This document shows positions 9,946 through 20,421 of a DNA stretch of 64,000 nucleotides, piece by piece. The stretch's first letter is position 1. Every line of letters begins with the position of its first letter. This DNA comes from Flavobacteriaceae bacterium (GTDB lineage Bacteria; Bacteroidota; Bacteroidia; Flavobacteriales; Flavobacteriaceae): the NCBI GenBank assembly GCA_029238215.1, contig JAQWGN010000001.1:48411-112410 (forward strand), written 5' to 3'. The translations under genes were made by a program, and so were the position numbers. Below the pieces are notes generated by a model, which made no database searches, was not told where the DNA came from, and saw nothing but the letters and a program-made list of their open reading frames with translations.

Positions 9946-10858
9946 GCATTTAGAACATATTCGAGCACAACAAGGTGGTTTTTTTGGAAAGTATTTTTTT
10001 GGAATAATCATTATACTTTTTGTGTTTCTTATCGCCAATATTCCACACTTATTAGCAATGGCATCTGAAGTTGGATTTGAGCAACTTGGCAGTATGGATG
10101 CTGCAGAACTGCTCAAAATATTGCCCTCAAATAAAAATTTAGCATTAATGTTATTGCCTTTTGCTGTAATTGCTGGTGTAATTTTATTGCTGGTTCGAAA
10201 ACTTCATAAACTTTCTGTCGTTGAATTTATTACCTCACGTCAAAAGATTGACTGGAAGCGTGTTGGATTTGCCTTTTTTTCCATCACCTTTTTAACATCG
10301 TTATTGTTTGTTGGATCTTATATGTCGAATCCCAATGATTTTCAATTGAATTTTGATGCCCAAGCCTTCGCTGTTTTATTTGTAATTGCTATTGTCATGG
10401 TTCCTTTGCAAGCTAGTGCAGAAGAACTATTTTTTCGTGGGTACCTAATGCAAGGACTTGGTCAAGTTTTTTCTAAACGCCTTATGCCCTTATTGATAAC
10501 TTCTTTACTTTTTGGATATCTTCATTATTCAAATCCTGAGGTTGAAAAATTAGGGTCTTTGTTAATGGTTTCCTATGTTTCTACTGGTTTTTTCTTGGGT
10601 ATAATTACTCTGATGGACGAGGGTCTTGAGCTTGCACTTGGATTTCATGCAGGAAATAATTTACTAATATCATTACTGGTTACAGCAGATTGGACTGCCT
10701 TTCAAACACATTCAATTTTTTTAGATGTATCCGACCCTAATGTATATATGTATGCTTTTATGTCTTTGCCAATGTATGGTTTGTTGCTGTTTGTATACAC
10801 CAAGAAATACGGCTGGAGTAACTGGAAGCAAAAGTTACTAGGAAGTCCTACAGTTTAA
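9944..10858 (+). CDS. CPBP-family intramembrane metalloprotease
   Basis: A multi-pass membrane protein of the CAAX-prenyl-protease/bacteriocin-processing (CPBP, Abi) family. After MHLEHIRAQQGGFFGKYFFG the 304 residues are mostly hydrophobic segments. The three family motifs are present: EELFFRGYL (EExxxR) near residue 165, FGYLH (FxxxH) near 190, and HAGNN (HxxxN) near 235. These give the putative glutamyl base and metal ligands. The ATG at 9944 is chosen over an in-frame TTG at 9923 that falls in the upstream repeat. The substrate is unknown. The 3' end overlaps the convergent GNAT gene by 11 bp. Confidence 0.85.
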   Translation: MHLEHIRAQQGGFFGKYFFGIIIILFVFLIANIPHLLAMASEVGFEQLGSMDAAELLKILPSNKNLALMLLPFAVIAGVILLLVRKLHKLSVVEFITSRQKIDWKRVGFAFFSITFLTSLLFVGSYMSNPNDFQLNFDAQAFAVLFVIAIVMVPLQASAEELFFRGYLMQGLGQVFSKRLMPLLITSLLFGYLHYSNPEVEKLGSLLMVSYVSTGFFLGIITLMDEGLELALGFHAGNNLLISLLVTADWTAFQTHSIFLDVSDPNVYMYAFMSLPMYGLLLFVYTKKYGWSNWKQKLLGSPTV

Positions 10859-11312
10859 GCAGCATTTTAATATCTCCCCGTGCATAGGGACTATCTTCAT
10901 TTGGCACTTCTTTAAAACCGAATTTAAGATACAAATAAATGGATTTTTCTAGTTTTCTACTGGTGTATAACAACACGTTTCCATAGCCTAGATTTTTAGC
11001 TGTTGTAAGTGAATGTTGGAGCAATTTTTGCCCGTATCCTTTTCCTTGGTAGGCTTCTGTGATTGCCATTTTACCTAATTCTACGCAACCATTTAATGGG
11101 GGTAATAATGCGTAAGTTCCGACGACTTGGTTTTTTATGATGCCAAAGAAAATATATCCGCCGTTATTTATGATTTTATTTTCGCAGTTTTCAAGTAATG
11201 TTGCATCATAGGGTTCTACAACAAAGTATTTTTCTAACCATTCCACGTTTAGTTTTTTGAAGTAAGGTTTTAACGCCTTTTCATACGGAATGATTTTAAA
11301 TTCATTAGTCAC
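10848..11312 (-). CDS. GNAT-family N-acetyltransferase
   Basis: Probably transfers an acetyl group from acetyl-CoA to an amine; the substrate cannot be inferred. The ~154 residues show the GNAT core. [22 protein letters not shown] contains the Q/RxxGxG/A acetyl-CoA loop, followed by [28 protein letters not shown]. The start is a GTG ([10 protein letters not shown]) overlapping the end of fumC, with a TTG two codons upstream as an alternative. The overlap suggests co-translation after fumC. The tail overlaps the CPBP gene. Confidence 0.82.
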   Translation of the reverse strand: MTNEFKIIPYEKALKPYFKKLNVEWLEKYFVVEPYDATLLENCENKIINNGGYIFFGIIKNQVVGTYALLPPLNGCVELGKMAITEAYQGKGYGQKLLQHSLTTAKNLGYGNVLLYTSRKLEKSIYLYLKFGFKEVPNEDSPYARGDIKMLLKL

Positions 11313-12699
11313 GGCCAATCATATTTTTGGGTTGCACCCAAGCATCAAACTCATCTGAAGTAAGGTAGCCTGTTTCTAATGCTGCTTGCTTTAAGGTTAG
11401 TTTTTTCTTGTGTGCCAAATTGGCTATTTCTGCGGCCTTATAATACCCAATTTTAGTATTTAGCGCGGTCACTAGCATGAGAGAATTGTTCAAGAGCGAA
11501 TCAATAGTTTCTAGATTTGGTTCAATTCCTTGCGCGCAATTGCTGTCAAAACTCATAGAAGCATCACCCAATAGCCGAGCTGATTCCAATACATTGGCAG
11601 CCATGATGGGTTTATAAACATTGAGCTCAAAATGTCCTTGCGAGCCGGCAAAAGCTACTGCAGCATCATTGCCCATTACCTGCGTACAAACCATGGTTAA
11701 TGCTTCGCATTGCGTAGGGTTTACTTTACCAGGCATTATAGAGCTTCCAGGTTCATTTGCTGGAATAATAAGTTCTCCAATTCCCGACCTAGGACCACTA
11801 GCCATCATCCGGATATCATTGCCGATTTTAAATAATGAGACGGCCAATTGACGTAAGGCACCATGCGTTTCTACTAATGCATCATGTGACGCAAGGGCTT
11901 CAAATTTATTTTCAGCAGTCACAAAAGGAAGCCCCGTAAATGAAGCAATGTATTCAGCCACCTTTTTACTATATCCCTTAGGCGTATTGATACCCGTGCC
12001 AACGGCAGTACCTCCAAGGGCAAGTTGAGCCAAATGGGGTAGGGTGTTTTCTAGTGCTTTTATTCCATTATTGAGTTGTGCCACATACCCTGAAAATTCT
12101 TGACCAAGGCTCAAAGGCGTTGCATCCATAAAGTGTGTACGACCAATCTTAATAACCGCATCAAAGGCAATTGTTTTTTGTTTTAACGTATCTCTAAGAG
12201 TACGTATTCCAGGAAGTGTAGTTTCAACCAAGCGCTTATATATCGCTATGTGCATTGCTGTAGGAAACGTATCATTTGAAGATTGTGATTTATTTACGTC
12301 ATCGTTAGGAGCTAACGTTCGTGTTCCTTTACCTAAAGTATTTCCTTCTAATACATGTGCTCTGTTGGCAATAACTTCGTTTACATTCATGTTGGACTGA
12401 GTTCCAGAGCCAGTCTGCCATATTACTAACGGAAATTGATCATCGAGTTTACCTTGCTCAATTTCATCACAGACCTTTGCAATAAGGTCTCGTTTGTTCG
12501 CATCTAATACACCTAAATCAGTATTTGTATATGCCGCTGCTTTTTTAAGAATCGCAAATCCATAAACAATATCTAGAGGCATGGATGCAGCAGCACCAAT
12601 TTTAAAGTTTTTCCTAGAACGTTCTGTTTGCGCACCCCAATATTTATCAGCGGGGACTTGTACAGTTCCCATCGTGTCTTTTTCTTCCCGTACTTTCAT
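11305..12699 (-). CDS. fumC: Class II fumarate hydratase
   Basis: Interconverts fumarate and malate in the TCA cycle without an iron-sulfur cluster. The 464-residue length is typical. The superfamily signature [16 protein letters not shown] near residue 320 and the N-terminal pattern [11 protein letters not shown] plus [19 protein letters not shown] near 100 separate it from aspartase and argininosuccinate lyase. A TAnnTTTG promoter element lies 15 bases upstream. The GNAT gene follows, overlapping its 3' end. Confidence 0.96.
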   Translation of the reverse strand: MKVREEKDTMGTVQVPADKYWGAQTERSRKNFKIGAAASMPLDIVYGFAILKKAAAYTNTDLGVLDANKRDLIAKVCDEIEQGKLDDQFPLVIWQTGSGTQSNMNVNEVIANRAHVLEGNTLGKGTRTLAPNDDVNKSQSSNDTFPTAMHIAIYKRLVETTLPGIRTLRDTLKQKTIAFDAVIKIGRTHFMDATPLSLGQEFSGYVAQLNNGIKALENTLPHLAQLALGGTAVGTGINTPKGYSKKVAEYIASFTGLPFVTAENKFEALASHDALVETHGALRQLAVSLFKIGNDIRMMASGPRSGIGELIIPANEPGSSIMPGKVNPTQCEALTMVCTQVMGNDAAVAFAGSQGHFELNVYKPIMAANVLESARLLGDASMSFDSNCAQGIEPNLETIDSLLNNSLMLVTALNTKIGYYKAAEIANLAHKKKLTLKQAALETGYLTSDEFDAWVQPKNMIGRD

Positions 12700-12713
12700 G
12701 TAGATATTTTGTA

Positions 12714-12721
12714 CAAAAATA
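12714..12721 (-). promoter_or_regulatory. Candidate -7 element for fumC
   Basis: Minus-strand TATTTTTG matches TAnnTTTG and lies 15 bases before the fumC ATG. No TTG is seen at the usual -33 distance. Confidence 0.45.
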
Positions 12722-12744
12722 CAAAAGCAGAAGCATTTAATTTG

Positions 12745-12775
12745 TTGTAAGGTAAAGAACCAATATGTACCTTTG
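12745..12775 (+). promoter_or_regulatory. Promoter for the small membrane protein gene
   Basis: TTG (12745-12747), a 20-base spacer, then TACCTTTG (12768-12775) is a near-ideal Bacteroidota promoter. It ends 14 bases before the ATG at 12790, which supports the short ORF being real. Confidence 0.65.
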
Positions 12776-12789
12776 TCAAAACTTCAATT

Positions 12790-12951
12790 ATGATTGAATT
12801 TGATCAATACCTAGGTTTCTTAGCATTTTTAACCATTCTTACCATTGGTTTTTGGCTGATGATATTTCTTATCACTTTTGTTGTTCCCTTTTGGTTGACA
12901 GGTAACTTAATGCAATGGCTAAAAGAAAAACGTGAAAAGGCTAAAAGTTAA
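12790..12951 (+). CDS. Small single-pass membrane protein, 53 aa
   Basis: A short ORF with an acidic start (MIEFDQYLG) and one long hydrophobic segment, about residues 9-37, rich in F, L, I and W. It ends in a basic amphipathic tail (QWLKEKREKAKS). This topology suggests a membrane anchor with a positive cytoplasmic tail. Support comes from the good promoter just upstream and from its exact fit between fumC and the TonB-type receptor gene, whose stop codon begins on the next base. No family was recognised. Confidence 0.6.
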   Translation: MIEFDQYLGFLAFLTILTIGFWLMIFLITFVVPFWLTGNLMQWLKEKREKAKS

Positions 12952-15375
12952 TTAAAGTTCAAAGCCTCCGTTCCCTTCGTAGTCACCCCCGCTGCGCTGA
13001 CGCTCTTTGTCTTGCCTAAAACGGTACGTGAAGGTGATTTTATATACGGGTTTTCTTCGTTGATACTCGCCTTGAGTTAGTATTGTTCCAGTGTTTGTTT
13101 CCCATTTGAAGATGCTGGTATTAAACACATCGGAGAAATTAATGTTAATTGTGGCATTATTATCCATAACATCTTTACTTAAACCTAAATTAAGACCTCC
13201 AAATGCTTTCCTTTTGCCAAATGCCGATTGATTAGGCCCTCTAAACCAAACGTTTATTTGTGTGTTTATGTTAGCTGGTAGGCTTAAGTTGTTTCTGAGA
13301 TTCCCCGTCCAACTTCTATTTGTGTTATCAAAACTTCTGCCTTGATAATCTCCAACTTCTGTTCGCTTAAAGAAATTAAAACTCAAATTTGTTCTCCATT
13401 TTGTAGACCAGCGCACCGAACTATTCGCTTCAATACCAAATTGATCACCTCGACCAAGATTGATCGGAAAGCGTTCAACAACTTTAGTTGACACGCCATT
13501 TACTTCTACTACATCGCCTGTTTCTACAGAAATTCTATTCTCGGGCCCCTCTGTGCGTCTAAAGTAAACAGAACCGTTCAAGGTCACTTTTTTAAACTGT
13601 TTTAAATAGCCTACATCTACGCCATTTGAGTAACTCGGTTTTAGATATGGATTTCCTCTAAAAAAACTTGTTTCACTTGATCGGGATTGAAAGGGGTTTA
13701 AACTTCTAGATCGTGGTCGAGAAATCCTTCGGTTATAGCCCAATGTTATATTCTCTGTATCAGATAACTCTAAGCCTATATTTATTGTTGGAAAGAAATC
13801 ACCAAAAGACCTGTTGTTGTCTTCTTGTGTGATTTTTTGAAGAATATCCGTTTTTGTGTGCTCATAGCGCAATCCTGTTAAAATAGATAGGCTATTCCAT
13901 TTCTTTCCAAATTGGGTATATATAGCATGTACTTCTTGGTTAAACTCTAAAAAATTTGTTAATGACTCATTGATTATAATTGACCCTACTTCATCTTTGT
14001 TTTGTACAACAAACGTAGCATCTTGGTTTTCATCTGTAGTGCGGTATCCTGCTTCAAATTGCGTGTTTTTATCTATTGGCCAGACATAATCTAATTGTAC
14101 CAAAAATTGTTTTTGGGTGTCTGCAGTATTATTTTCTTCTAATAATCCAAGAATATTTGTTGGTAGGTATTGTTGCGTTTGTAAATCAGCAAGTTCATCT
14201 TCAATGTTCTTTTCCCTTTGAATGGTAAAATCAAGTTTATGTCCCTTGTCATTAAACTTATGCGTGACAGAAAGACTTAGTTGTTCGTTGATGTCTGTGT
14301 CTTTTTCGATCTCCGATCTCCGAGATTGGGTTACAAAATTTGATACTAAGAAGTGATTTTGAAAATTAATCGTTTGGTCATCTCCATCTCTTTTATTGTG
14401 GACATACGACAAGGTAAACTTAGTTTTATCAGTTGGGTTAAAGTCAGTACCAATATTTATGTTTGTGCCCCGTCTTCTACGGTCAAAGGATCGCGTTTCA
14501 ATAAATTGGTCATAATCGGCGTTGTCGTTATAATAATTGTCTTGAAATGCACCTCCAATATTGGTTTCATCCCTATATCCTGAATTGGTAAAAAAATTAA
14601 ATTTGCCAGATTTGTAATTTAAACTAGCGTTACTACCATAACTATCAAATTTTCCAGCAGTTACATTGAATACACCATTTAGTCCTTTCAAAGTGTTCTT
14701 TGCTAAAATGATATTTATAATTCCTGAGCTTCCTTCTGCTTGATATCGTGCTGAAGGAGCGGTAATTATTTCTACACGATCAATAGATTCTGCGGGTAAA
14801 TCCGCAAGTGCATCAATGCCATTCATTCCTACCAATCCCGATGGTTTCCCATCTATTAAAATCCGAACATTGGTATTTCCTCGAAGTTCTAAATTTCCAT
14901 CTAAGTCAATAGATAATGAAGGGATGTTTTCCAATACATCAGAAACATTCGTTCCCTTCGCATTGAGGTTTTGTCCAATATTATATACACGTTTGTCTAG
15001 TCTGATTTCTACATCACTTCTTCTTCCAACAAGGTCAATACCAGCAAGTTGATTGTCTTTGGGAGTAAGCGCTACTATTCCTAAGGAAGTTTTTTTATTG
15101 AGCACTTTAGTAGTTGTATAAGTTTCGTACCCAATATAGTCCACTTGTACGATAACACTACGAAAATTGCTTTCCACCTTAACAAATCCGTTTTCATCAG
15201 AAACACCACCGCCTGCAAGTTTTTTTGTATCTGTATCCAACAGCGTTAAAGTAGCAAAGGGTAATTTATCTTTGGAGACACCATCAACAATGGTCGCATT
15301 TAAATTAAACTTTGACTGTCCGAGCGCTAAGGAATAATAAAAAACGATTATAACTAGTAGTATGATTCTAGCCAT
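12952..15375 (-). CDS. TonB-dependent outer-membrane receptor with CarboxypepD-like N-domain
   Basis: An 807-residue outer-membrane protein. An N-terminal signal peptide (ARIILLVIIVFYYSLALG) is followed by a carboxypeptidase-regulatory-like beta-sandwich (about 25-110). Next comes a TonB plug domain (about 115-225) containing NVSDVLENIPSLSIDLDGN and RVEIITAPSARYQAEGSSG, and then a long beta-barrel of the OMP_b-brl_3 type. It probably imports a large ligand or exports, with energy from TonB; the ligand is not identifiable. There is no SusD partner nearby, so it is not a standard glycan-uptake pair. No matching -7 element was seen upstream. Confidence 0.85.
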   Translation of the reverse strand: MARIILLVIIVFYYSLALGQSKFNLNATIVDGVSKDKLPFATLTLLDTDTKKLAGGGVSDENGFVKVESNFRSVIVQVDYIGYETYTTTKVLNKKTSLGIVALTPKDNQLAGIDLVGRRSDVEIRLDKRVYNIGQNLNAKGTNVSDVLENIPSLSIDLDGNLELRGNTNVRILIDGKPSGLVGMNGIDALADLPAESIDRVEIITAPSARYQAEGSSGIINIILAKNTLKGLNGVFNVTAGKFDSYGSNASLNYKSGKFNFFTNSGYRDETNIGGAFQDNYYNDNADYDQFIETRSFDRRRRGTNINIGTDFNPTDKTKFTLSYVHNKRDGDDQTINFQNHFLVSNFVTQSRRSEIEKDTDINEQLSLSVTHKFNDKGHKLDFTIQREKNIEDELADLQTQQYLPTNILGLLEENNTADTQKQFLVQLDYVWPIDKNTQFEAGYRTTDENQDATFVVQNKDEVGSIIINESLTNFLEFNQEVHAIYTQFGKKWNSLSILTGLRYEHTKTDILQKITQEDNNRSFGDFFPTINIGLELSDTENITLGYNRRISRPRSRSLNPFQSRSSETSFFRGNPYLKPSYSNGVDVGYLKQFKKVTLNGSVYFRRTEGPENRISVETGDVVEVNGVSTKVVERFPINLGRGDQFGIEANSSVRWSTKWRTNLSFNFFKRTEVGDYQGRSFDNTNRSWTGNLRNNLSLPANINTQINVWFRGPNQSAFGKRKAFGGLNLGLSKDVMDNNATININFSDVFNTSIFKWETNTGTILTQGEYQRRKPVYKITFTYRFRQDKERQRSGGDYEGNGGFEL

Positions 15376-15440
15376 GATTTTTTTTTTGTGAAATTAGCCT
15401 TTTATTTATTCCAAAATTGCAACAAAATACCTAGTGTGTA

Positions 15441-16055
15441 TTACAAAACACCCAAAGCAATAAGATTCTTTTCTAGCTCTCTTGCAGTAGTATGGTGTAA
15501 GCCGTGTATTTGCTCTTTTAAAGCAGCAGTAATATTTTCTTCTTTATCATCAATAAATACAGCGTTTTCAGCTTGTATGTTGTACCTTTTTAAGGTGAGT
15601 TGATATATTTCTGCATCTGGTTTTTTCATCTTTTCTGTGCCTGAAACCACAATACCTTCAAACCAGGATAAAAAAGGAAAACGTTCAAGAGCAACCGGAA
15701 ATGTTTCATGACTCCAATTGGTAAGCCCTATTAGCCTGTGTTTTCCCTGATTTTTTATTCGTTCTAATAACGCTACAGTTTCTGTATGCTCATAACCAAG
15801 CATGTCCTTCCACCTTCCGTAATACATGCGTATAAGTCTTTCGTGTTCTGGATACAACGCAACTCGTTCTTCAGTAGCTCGTTCCAATGGATATCCCGCA
15901 TCTTGATTTTCATTCCATTTCCAAGAGCAGATAGTATTTAGGAATTCATGCATCTTCTTTTCGTCTCCTCGAAATTCTTTTAAGTATACATATGCAGGAC
16001 TCCAATCTATCAGTACCCCACCAAAATCAAAAATTACAGTATCTATTTTTCCCAT
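15441..16055 (-). CDS. HAD-superfamily hydrolase (subfamily IA)
   Basis: A probable phosphatase of the haloacid dehalogenase superfamily, 204 residues. Motif I is [12 protein letters not shown] with the nucleophilic aspartate, and motif II is LTNWSHE. The lysine of [10 protein letters not shown] and the acidic motif FIDDKEENI follow near residues 140 and 165. This pattern matches the YihX/YjjG-like group that dephosphorylates sugar phosphates or nucleotides; the substrate is not resolvable. Its ATG lies inside the 3' end of prfB (13-bp overlap), so the two are probably co-translated. Confidence 0.85.
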   Translation of the reverse strand: MGKIDTVIFDFGGVLIDWSPAYVYLKEFRGDEKKMHEFLNTICSWKWNENQDAGYPLERATEERVALYPEHERLIRMYYGRWKDMLGYEHTETVALLERIKNQGKHRLIGLTNWSHETFPVALERFPFLSWFEGIVVSGTEKMKKPDAEIYQLTLKRYNIQAENAVFIDDKEENITAALKEQIHGLHHTTARELEKNLIALGVL

Positions 16056-17150
16056 GGGTCTTTACTAGTAGTTTGTTGTGACATTAAAAAAGATTTTAAA
16101 AAGCGATCTAAATCTCCATTAAGTACATCATCTACTGCTGCTGTTTCTTCTTGAGTACGAACGTCTTTAATGAGCTTGTAGGGGTGAAGTACGTAATTTC
16201 TAATTTGTGACCCCCATTCGATTTTCATCTTTCCGGCTTCAATATCTTCACGTGCTTCCATACGTTTTTGCAATTCGATTTCATACAATTGAGAACGTAA
16301 CATTTGCATGGCTCTATCACGGTTGTCGTGTTGCGAACGAGTTTCCGAACATGAGATTTGAATACCCGAGGGTTTGTGAAACAATTGAACCTTAGTTTCA
16401 ACCTTATTAACATTTTGTCCTCCAGCCCCGCTAGAGCGTGCCGTGGTCATTTCAATATCTGCAGGATTTAAATCAATTTCAATGGTGTCATCCACAAGGG
16501 GGTATACATAAACCGACGCAAAACTTGTATGGCGTTTTGCGTTACTATCAAAAGGGGAGATGCGTACAAGTCGGTGTACACCATTTTCTCCTTTTAACCA
16601 ACCAAAGGAATAATCACCATCAATTTCAAGGGTTACTGTTTTAATCCCAGCCACATCTCCTTCTTGATGGTTAAGTTCTTTAATTTTGTAACCACGTTTT
16701 TCTGCCCACATTTGGTACATGCGCATTAGCATAGCAGCCCAGTCGCAACTTTCTGTACCCCCTGCACCAGCAGTAATTTGTATAACAGCACTAAGGCTGT
16801 CTCCTTCTGCAGAAAGCATGTTTCTAAATTCGATGTCTTCAAAGTGGTTAACTGTCGTTTCTTTTAATGCTAGCAGCTCTTGTTCTGAAACGTCACCAGC
16901 TTTATGAAATTCAAAGGTGACTTCAAGTTCTTCGACCAATTGTGCGGCTTTTTCGTAATCGATGACCCATTGTTTTACACTGCGTAACTCACGCATGTAT
17001 TTTTCTGCTGCTTTTGAGTCGTTCCAGAAATCTGGGTCTAATGTCTTTTCTTCTTTATTGGAGACTTCAAACCTTTTATTATCGATGTCAAAGATACCTC
17101 CTCAACGCGCCAAGGCGTTCAATAAGACTTTTCAAATGGTCTTGTGTCAA
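16043..17150 (-). CDS. prfB: Peptide chain release factor 2, expressed by +1 frameshift
   Basis: RF2 releases the peptide at UAA and UGA codons. The main frame carries the SPF anticodon-like motif (RISPFDSN) and the catalytic GGQ ([10 protein letters not shown]). The usual N-terminus is restored by a preceding 20-codon frame from a TTG at 17150, reading [21 protein letters not shown], then an in-frame TGA at 17088-17090. A +1 shift there continues as [16 protein letters not shown] into the main frame. The total is 368 residues, the normal RF2 length. No ATG is available in the first frame. The gene ends in TAG, which RF2 itself does not read. It overlaps the HAD gene. Confidence 0.93.
17087..17102 (-). 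promoter_or_regulatory. prfB programmed +1 frameshift site
   Basis: On the minus strand the sequence is AGGAGG-TAT-CTT-TGA-C. This is the classic RF2 autoregulatory site: a Shine-Dalgarno-like stimulator three bases before the CTT slippery codon, followed by a UGA stop and C. Low RF2 lets the ribosome slip forward one base and make full-length protein. Confidence 0.95.
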
Positions 17151-17185
17151 TTTTTAATACATTTAGATTGTAAAAATACATTATT

Positions 17186-19291
17186 ATGAGCTCAAAAGTT
17201 GTCCTAGCTGCTTATTTTTGCTGCCTATTTAGCTGCACTAATATGATACATACTCCTCCAGACGCAAAAATCAACAAAAAAGAGCTTACCGCTCATGGCG
17301 ATACTCGTATTGATCCTTATTACTGGATGAACGATCGGGAAGACCCTGAAGTGATTCAATACCTGGAAGATGAAAACGCATATACCCAAGCAGTTCTTGC
17401 TCCCACAGAAAAACTTCAAAAAGAACTTTTTGCAGAAATGAAGCGAAGGATCAAGGAAGATGACAGTTCGGTTCCTTATTACCTTAACGAGTATTGGTAT
17501 ATCCAACGTTATGAATCAGGTAAAGATTACCCCATATATACTCGTAAACACAAAACCTTAGAGGCAAAAGAGGAGATACTGTTAGATGTAAATGTGCTTG
17601 CTAAAGAGTTGGCATATTGTCAGGTTTCTGGCTTGAGTGTAAGTCCAGATAATACTAAGTTGGCTTTTGGACTTGATACACTTTCTAGGCGTATTTATTC
17701 GATCAAGATAAAAGATCTTCAAACGGGTAAAATGCTTACAGATGAAATAAAAGGAGTAAGTTCTTATGCCACATGGGCAGCCGATAGCAAAACTATGTTT
17801 TACACCGCTAAAAACGAAGAAACTCTAAGAACAGATAGAATATTTAGGCATGAACTTGGTCAAGATCAAGACGATGATATACTGGTTTTTGAAGAAGAAG
17901 ATGAAACCTTTTATACGTTTGTTTATCCATCAAAATCACGAAAATTTATTATGATTGGATCAACAAGCACAATGACTTCGGAGTATCAGTATTTGCCAAG
18001 TAATACACCAAAGGCTTCATTTAAATTTATACAAGAGAGGCAACGTGGTTTAGAATACAGTGTTTCCCATTTTGAAGATGCGTTTTACATTACCACAAAT
18101 GCTGAAGACGCAACAAATTTTAAACTTGTAAAAGCGCCAGTTTCTTCTCCTGGTAAAGAAAATTGGGTTGATGTCCTTCCTCACAGGGCTGATGTATTGT
18201 TGGAAGATGTGGAGCTTTTTAAATCATTTATGGTTGTGTCTGAGCGTAAAAATGGACTGCTTCAACTTCGTGTTTTGCGCTGGGATGGAAAAGAAGATTA
18301 CTATTTAGATTTCAATAGTGAAACCTACACTGCTTCATTGAGCACAAACCTTGACTTTGACGCACATATATTCCGGTATAATTTTTCATCATTAACAACA
18401 CCTTCTAGTGTTATTGATTACAACACAAAAACTCGAGTTAAAGATGTAAAAAAGGAACAAGAAGTGCTCGGCGGTTCTTTTGATAAAGCCAATTACACTG
18501 CAGATCGTTTCTGGGCTACAGCTGATGATGGGACTCAAATTCCTATTTCATTAGTACGCCATATTGACACCAAGCTTGGAGTAACAACCCCTTTATTACA
18601 GTATGCGTATGGGTCGTATGGAAATACGATAGACCCTTATTTTTCATCAGTTCGATTAAGTTTATTAGATCGAGGCTTTGTCTTTGCTATTGCCCATGTT
18701 AGGGGTGGTGAATACTTAGGGCGTTCCTGGTACGAAAAAGGCAGGATGTTACATAAAAAAAATACATTTACCGACTTTATTAGTTGTTCAAAGTTTTTGA
18801 TTGATAAAAAATACACTTCTGCCAATCATTTGTATGCCATGGGGGGTTCAGCTGGTGGATTACTTATGGGTGCTATTATGAATATGGCTCCCGAGTTATA
18901 TAAGGGTGTGGTAGCTGCAGTTCCTTTTGTTGATGTTGTTACAACAATGATGGACGATAGTATCCCACTTACTACTGGTGAATATGATGAATGGGGTAAT
19001 CCGAATGAGAAAGAATATTACGATTATATCAAGTCGTATTCCCCGTATGATAATGTGTTGCCGGTTTCTTACCCCAACACATTAATAACTACTGGTTTAC
19101 ATGATTCACAAGTCCAATACTGGGAGCCTGCCAAGTGGACTGCAAAATTACGTGACATGCATCAGGGGAATAATGTTATTTTACTACACACCAACATGGA
19201 TGCAGGTCATGGAGGAGCTTCAGGTCGTTTTGAAGCCTTAAAGGAAATAGCCATGGAATATGCTTTTCTTATGCATTTAGAAAACAACTAA
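17186..19291 (+). CDS. S9-family serine peptidase, oligopeptidase B-like lipoprotein
   Basis: Cleaves short peptides, by family preference after basic residues. The 701-residue protein begins with a hydrophobic stretch ending in LFSC (Cys 17), a plausible lipobox, so it is probably a membrane-anchored periplasmic enzyme. Residues ~30-420 fit the beta-propeller cap and start with the typical RIDPYYWMNDREDPEV. The C-terminal alpha/beta-hydrolase domain has the Ser motif GGSAGG (near 554), the Asp in LHDSQV (near 638) and the His in DAGHGG (near 674). Only 35 bp separate it from the divergent prfB start. The alternative name prolyl oligopeptidase is less likely. Confidence 0.88.
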   Translation: MSSKVVLAAYFCCLFSCTNMIHTPPDAKINKKELTAHGDTRIDPYYWMNDREDPEVIQYLEDENAYTQAVLAPTEKLQKELFAEMKRRIKEDDSSVPYYLNEYWYIQRYESGKDYPIYTRKHKTLEAKEEILLDVNVLAKELAYCQVSGLSVSPDNTKLAFGLDTLSRRIYSIKIKDLQTGKMLTDEIKGVSSYATWAADSKTMFYTAKNEETLRTDRIFRHELGQDQDDDILVFEEEDETFYTFVYPSKSRKFIMIGSTSTMTSEYQYLPSNTPKASFKFIQERQRGLEYSVSHFEDAFYITTNAEDATNFKLVKAPVSSPGKENWVDVLPHRADVLLEDVELFKSFMVVSERKNGLLQLRVLRWDGKEDYYLDFNSETYTASLSTNLDFDAHIFRYNFSSLTTPSSVIDYNTKTRVKDVKKEQEVLGGSFDKANYTADRFWATADDGTQIPISLVRHIDTKLGVTTPLLQYAYGSYGNTIDPYFSSVRLSLLDRGFVFAIAHVRGGEYLGRSWYEKGRMLHKKNTFTDFISCSKFLIDKKYTSANHLYAMGGSAGGLLMGAIMNMAPELYKGVVAAVPFVDVVTTMMDDSIPLTTGEYDEWGNPNEKEYYDYIKSYSPYDNVLPVSYPNTLITTGLHDSQVQYWEPAKWTAKLRDMHQGNNVILLHTNMDAGHGGASGRFEALKEIAMEYAFLMHLENN

Positions 19292-19367
19292 CGCTAAGTT
19301 ATATTCATGAAATTATATAATTTTTGTAAATTCGCTTTTAAATTATTTACACCTTGTGTGTTACGGT

Positions 19368-20414
19368 ATGATAACCAATAAGATAACAGCATACAACAGT
19401 GCCCTAGAGTTAATTGGCAATACGCCTCTTGTTAAACTTAACCGAATTACCAATGATTTCAAAGGTAATTATTACGCTAAAGTTGAAGCTTTTAACCCTG
19501 GACATTCCAACAAAGACCGAATTGCGCTGCATATCATTGAACAGGCAGAAAAGAAGGGTATATTAAACCCTGGTGACACTATTATTGAAACAACTTCAGG
19601 GAATACAGGTTACAGCTTAGCAATGGTTAGTATCATAAAAGGATACGATTGTATTTTGGCAGTCACCTCAAAATCATCACCAGATAAAATAGACATGTTG
19701 CGTTCCATGGGAGCCAAGGTGTATGTTTGTCCAGGTCATGTAAGTGCAGATGATCCACGTTCGTATTATCAGGTAGCTAAACGCTTACACGACGAAATTG
19801 AAGGTTCCATTTATATCAATCAATATTTTAACGAGTTAAATACAGACGCACATTACCTTACAACTGGTCCCGAAATTTGGAATCAAACCAACGGTAAAGT
19901 CACACATTTAGTTGCTAGTAGCGGCACAGGAGGAACAATTTCAGGTATCGGCCGTTATCTTAAGGAACAAAACAAGGACATTCAAATTATAGGAGTTGAT
20001 GCCTACGGTTCTGTATTAAAAAAATACCATGAAACTCAAGAGTTTGATGCGAATGAAATATATCCGTATCGAATAGAAGGACTTGGTAAAAACCTTATTC
20101 CATCGGCAACAGACTTCGATGTAATTGACCATTTTGAGAAAGTTACGGATGAAGATAGCGCACATACTGCACGCGATATTGCAAAAACCGAAGGTCTTTT
20201 TGTAGGGTATACTTCTGGAGCAGCACTACAAGCAATTCGTCAGCTCGATGAAGAAGGAACTACTTTTGATGAAAACAGTGTCGTTGTAGTAATCTTTTGT
20301 GATCATGGTTCGCGTTATATGAGTAAAATATACAGCGATAAATGGATGCGTGAGCAAGGGTTTTTTGATTCTAAGAATATCGAAAAGGAAAAGCCCATAG
20401 AGTACATTCGCTAA
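19368..20414 (+). CDS. Cysteine synthase/CBS-family PLP enzyme, possible cysteate synthase
   Basis: A fold-type II PLP enzyme of 348 residues. The PLP lysine is in [15 protein letters not shown] near residue 40, where usual cysteine synthases have PGGSxKDR. The substrate loop [13 protein letters not shown] and the phosphate-binding [15 protein letters not shown] are intact. It lacks the C-terminal CBS domains. On family alone it could make cysteine or cystathionine. Next to an alpha-oxoamine-synthase acyltransferase it may instead make cysteate for sulfonolipids, which is an inference. The ATG at 19368 is preferred over a GTG at 19356. Confidence 0.8.
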   Translation: MITNKITAYNSALELIGNTPLVKLNRITNDFKGNYYAKVEAFNPGHSNKDRIALHIIEQAEKKGILNPGDTIIETTSGNTGYSLAMVSIIKGYDCILAVTSKSSPDKIDMLRSMGAKVYVCPGHVSADDPRSYYQVAKRLHDEIEGSIYINQYFNELNTDAHYLTTGPEIWNQTNGKVTHLVASSGTGGTISGIGRYLKEQNKDIQIIGVDAYGSVLKKYHETQEFDANEIYPYRIEGLGKNLIPSATDFDVIDHFEKVTDEDSAHTARDIAKTEGLFVGYTSGAALQAIRQLDEEGTTFDENSVVVVIFCDHGSRYMSKIYSDKWMREQGFFDSKNIEKEKPIEYIR

Positions 20415-20421
20415 TCAATTA

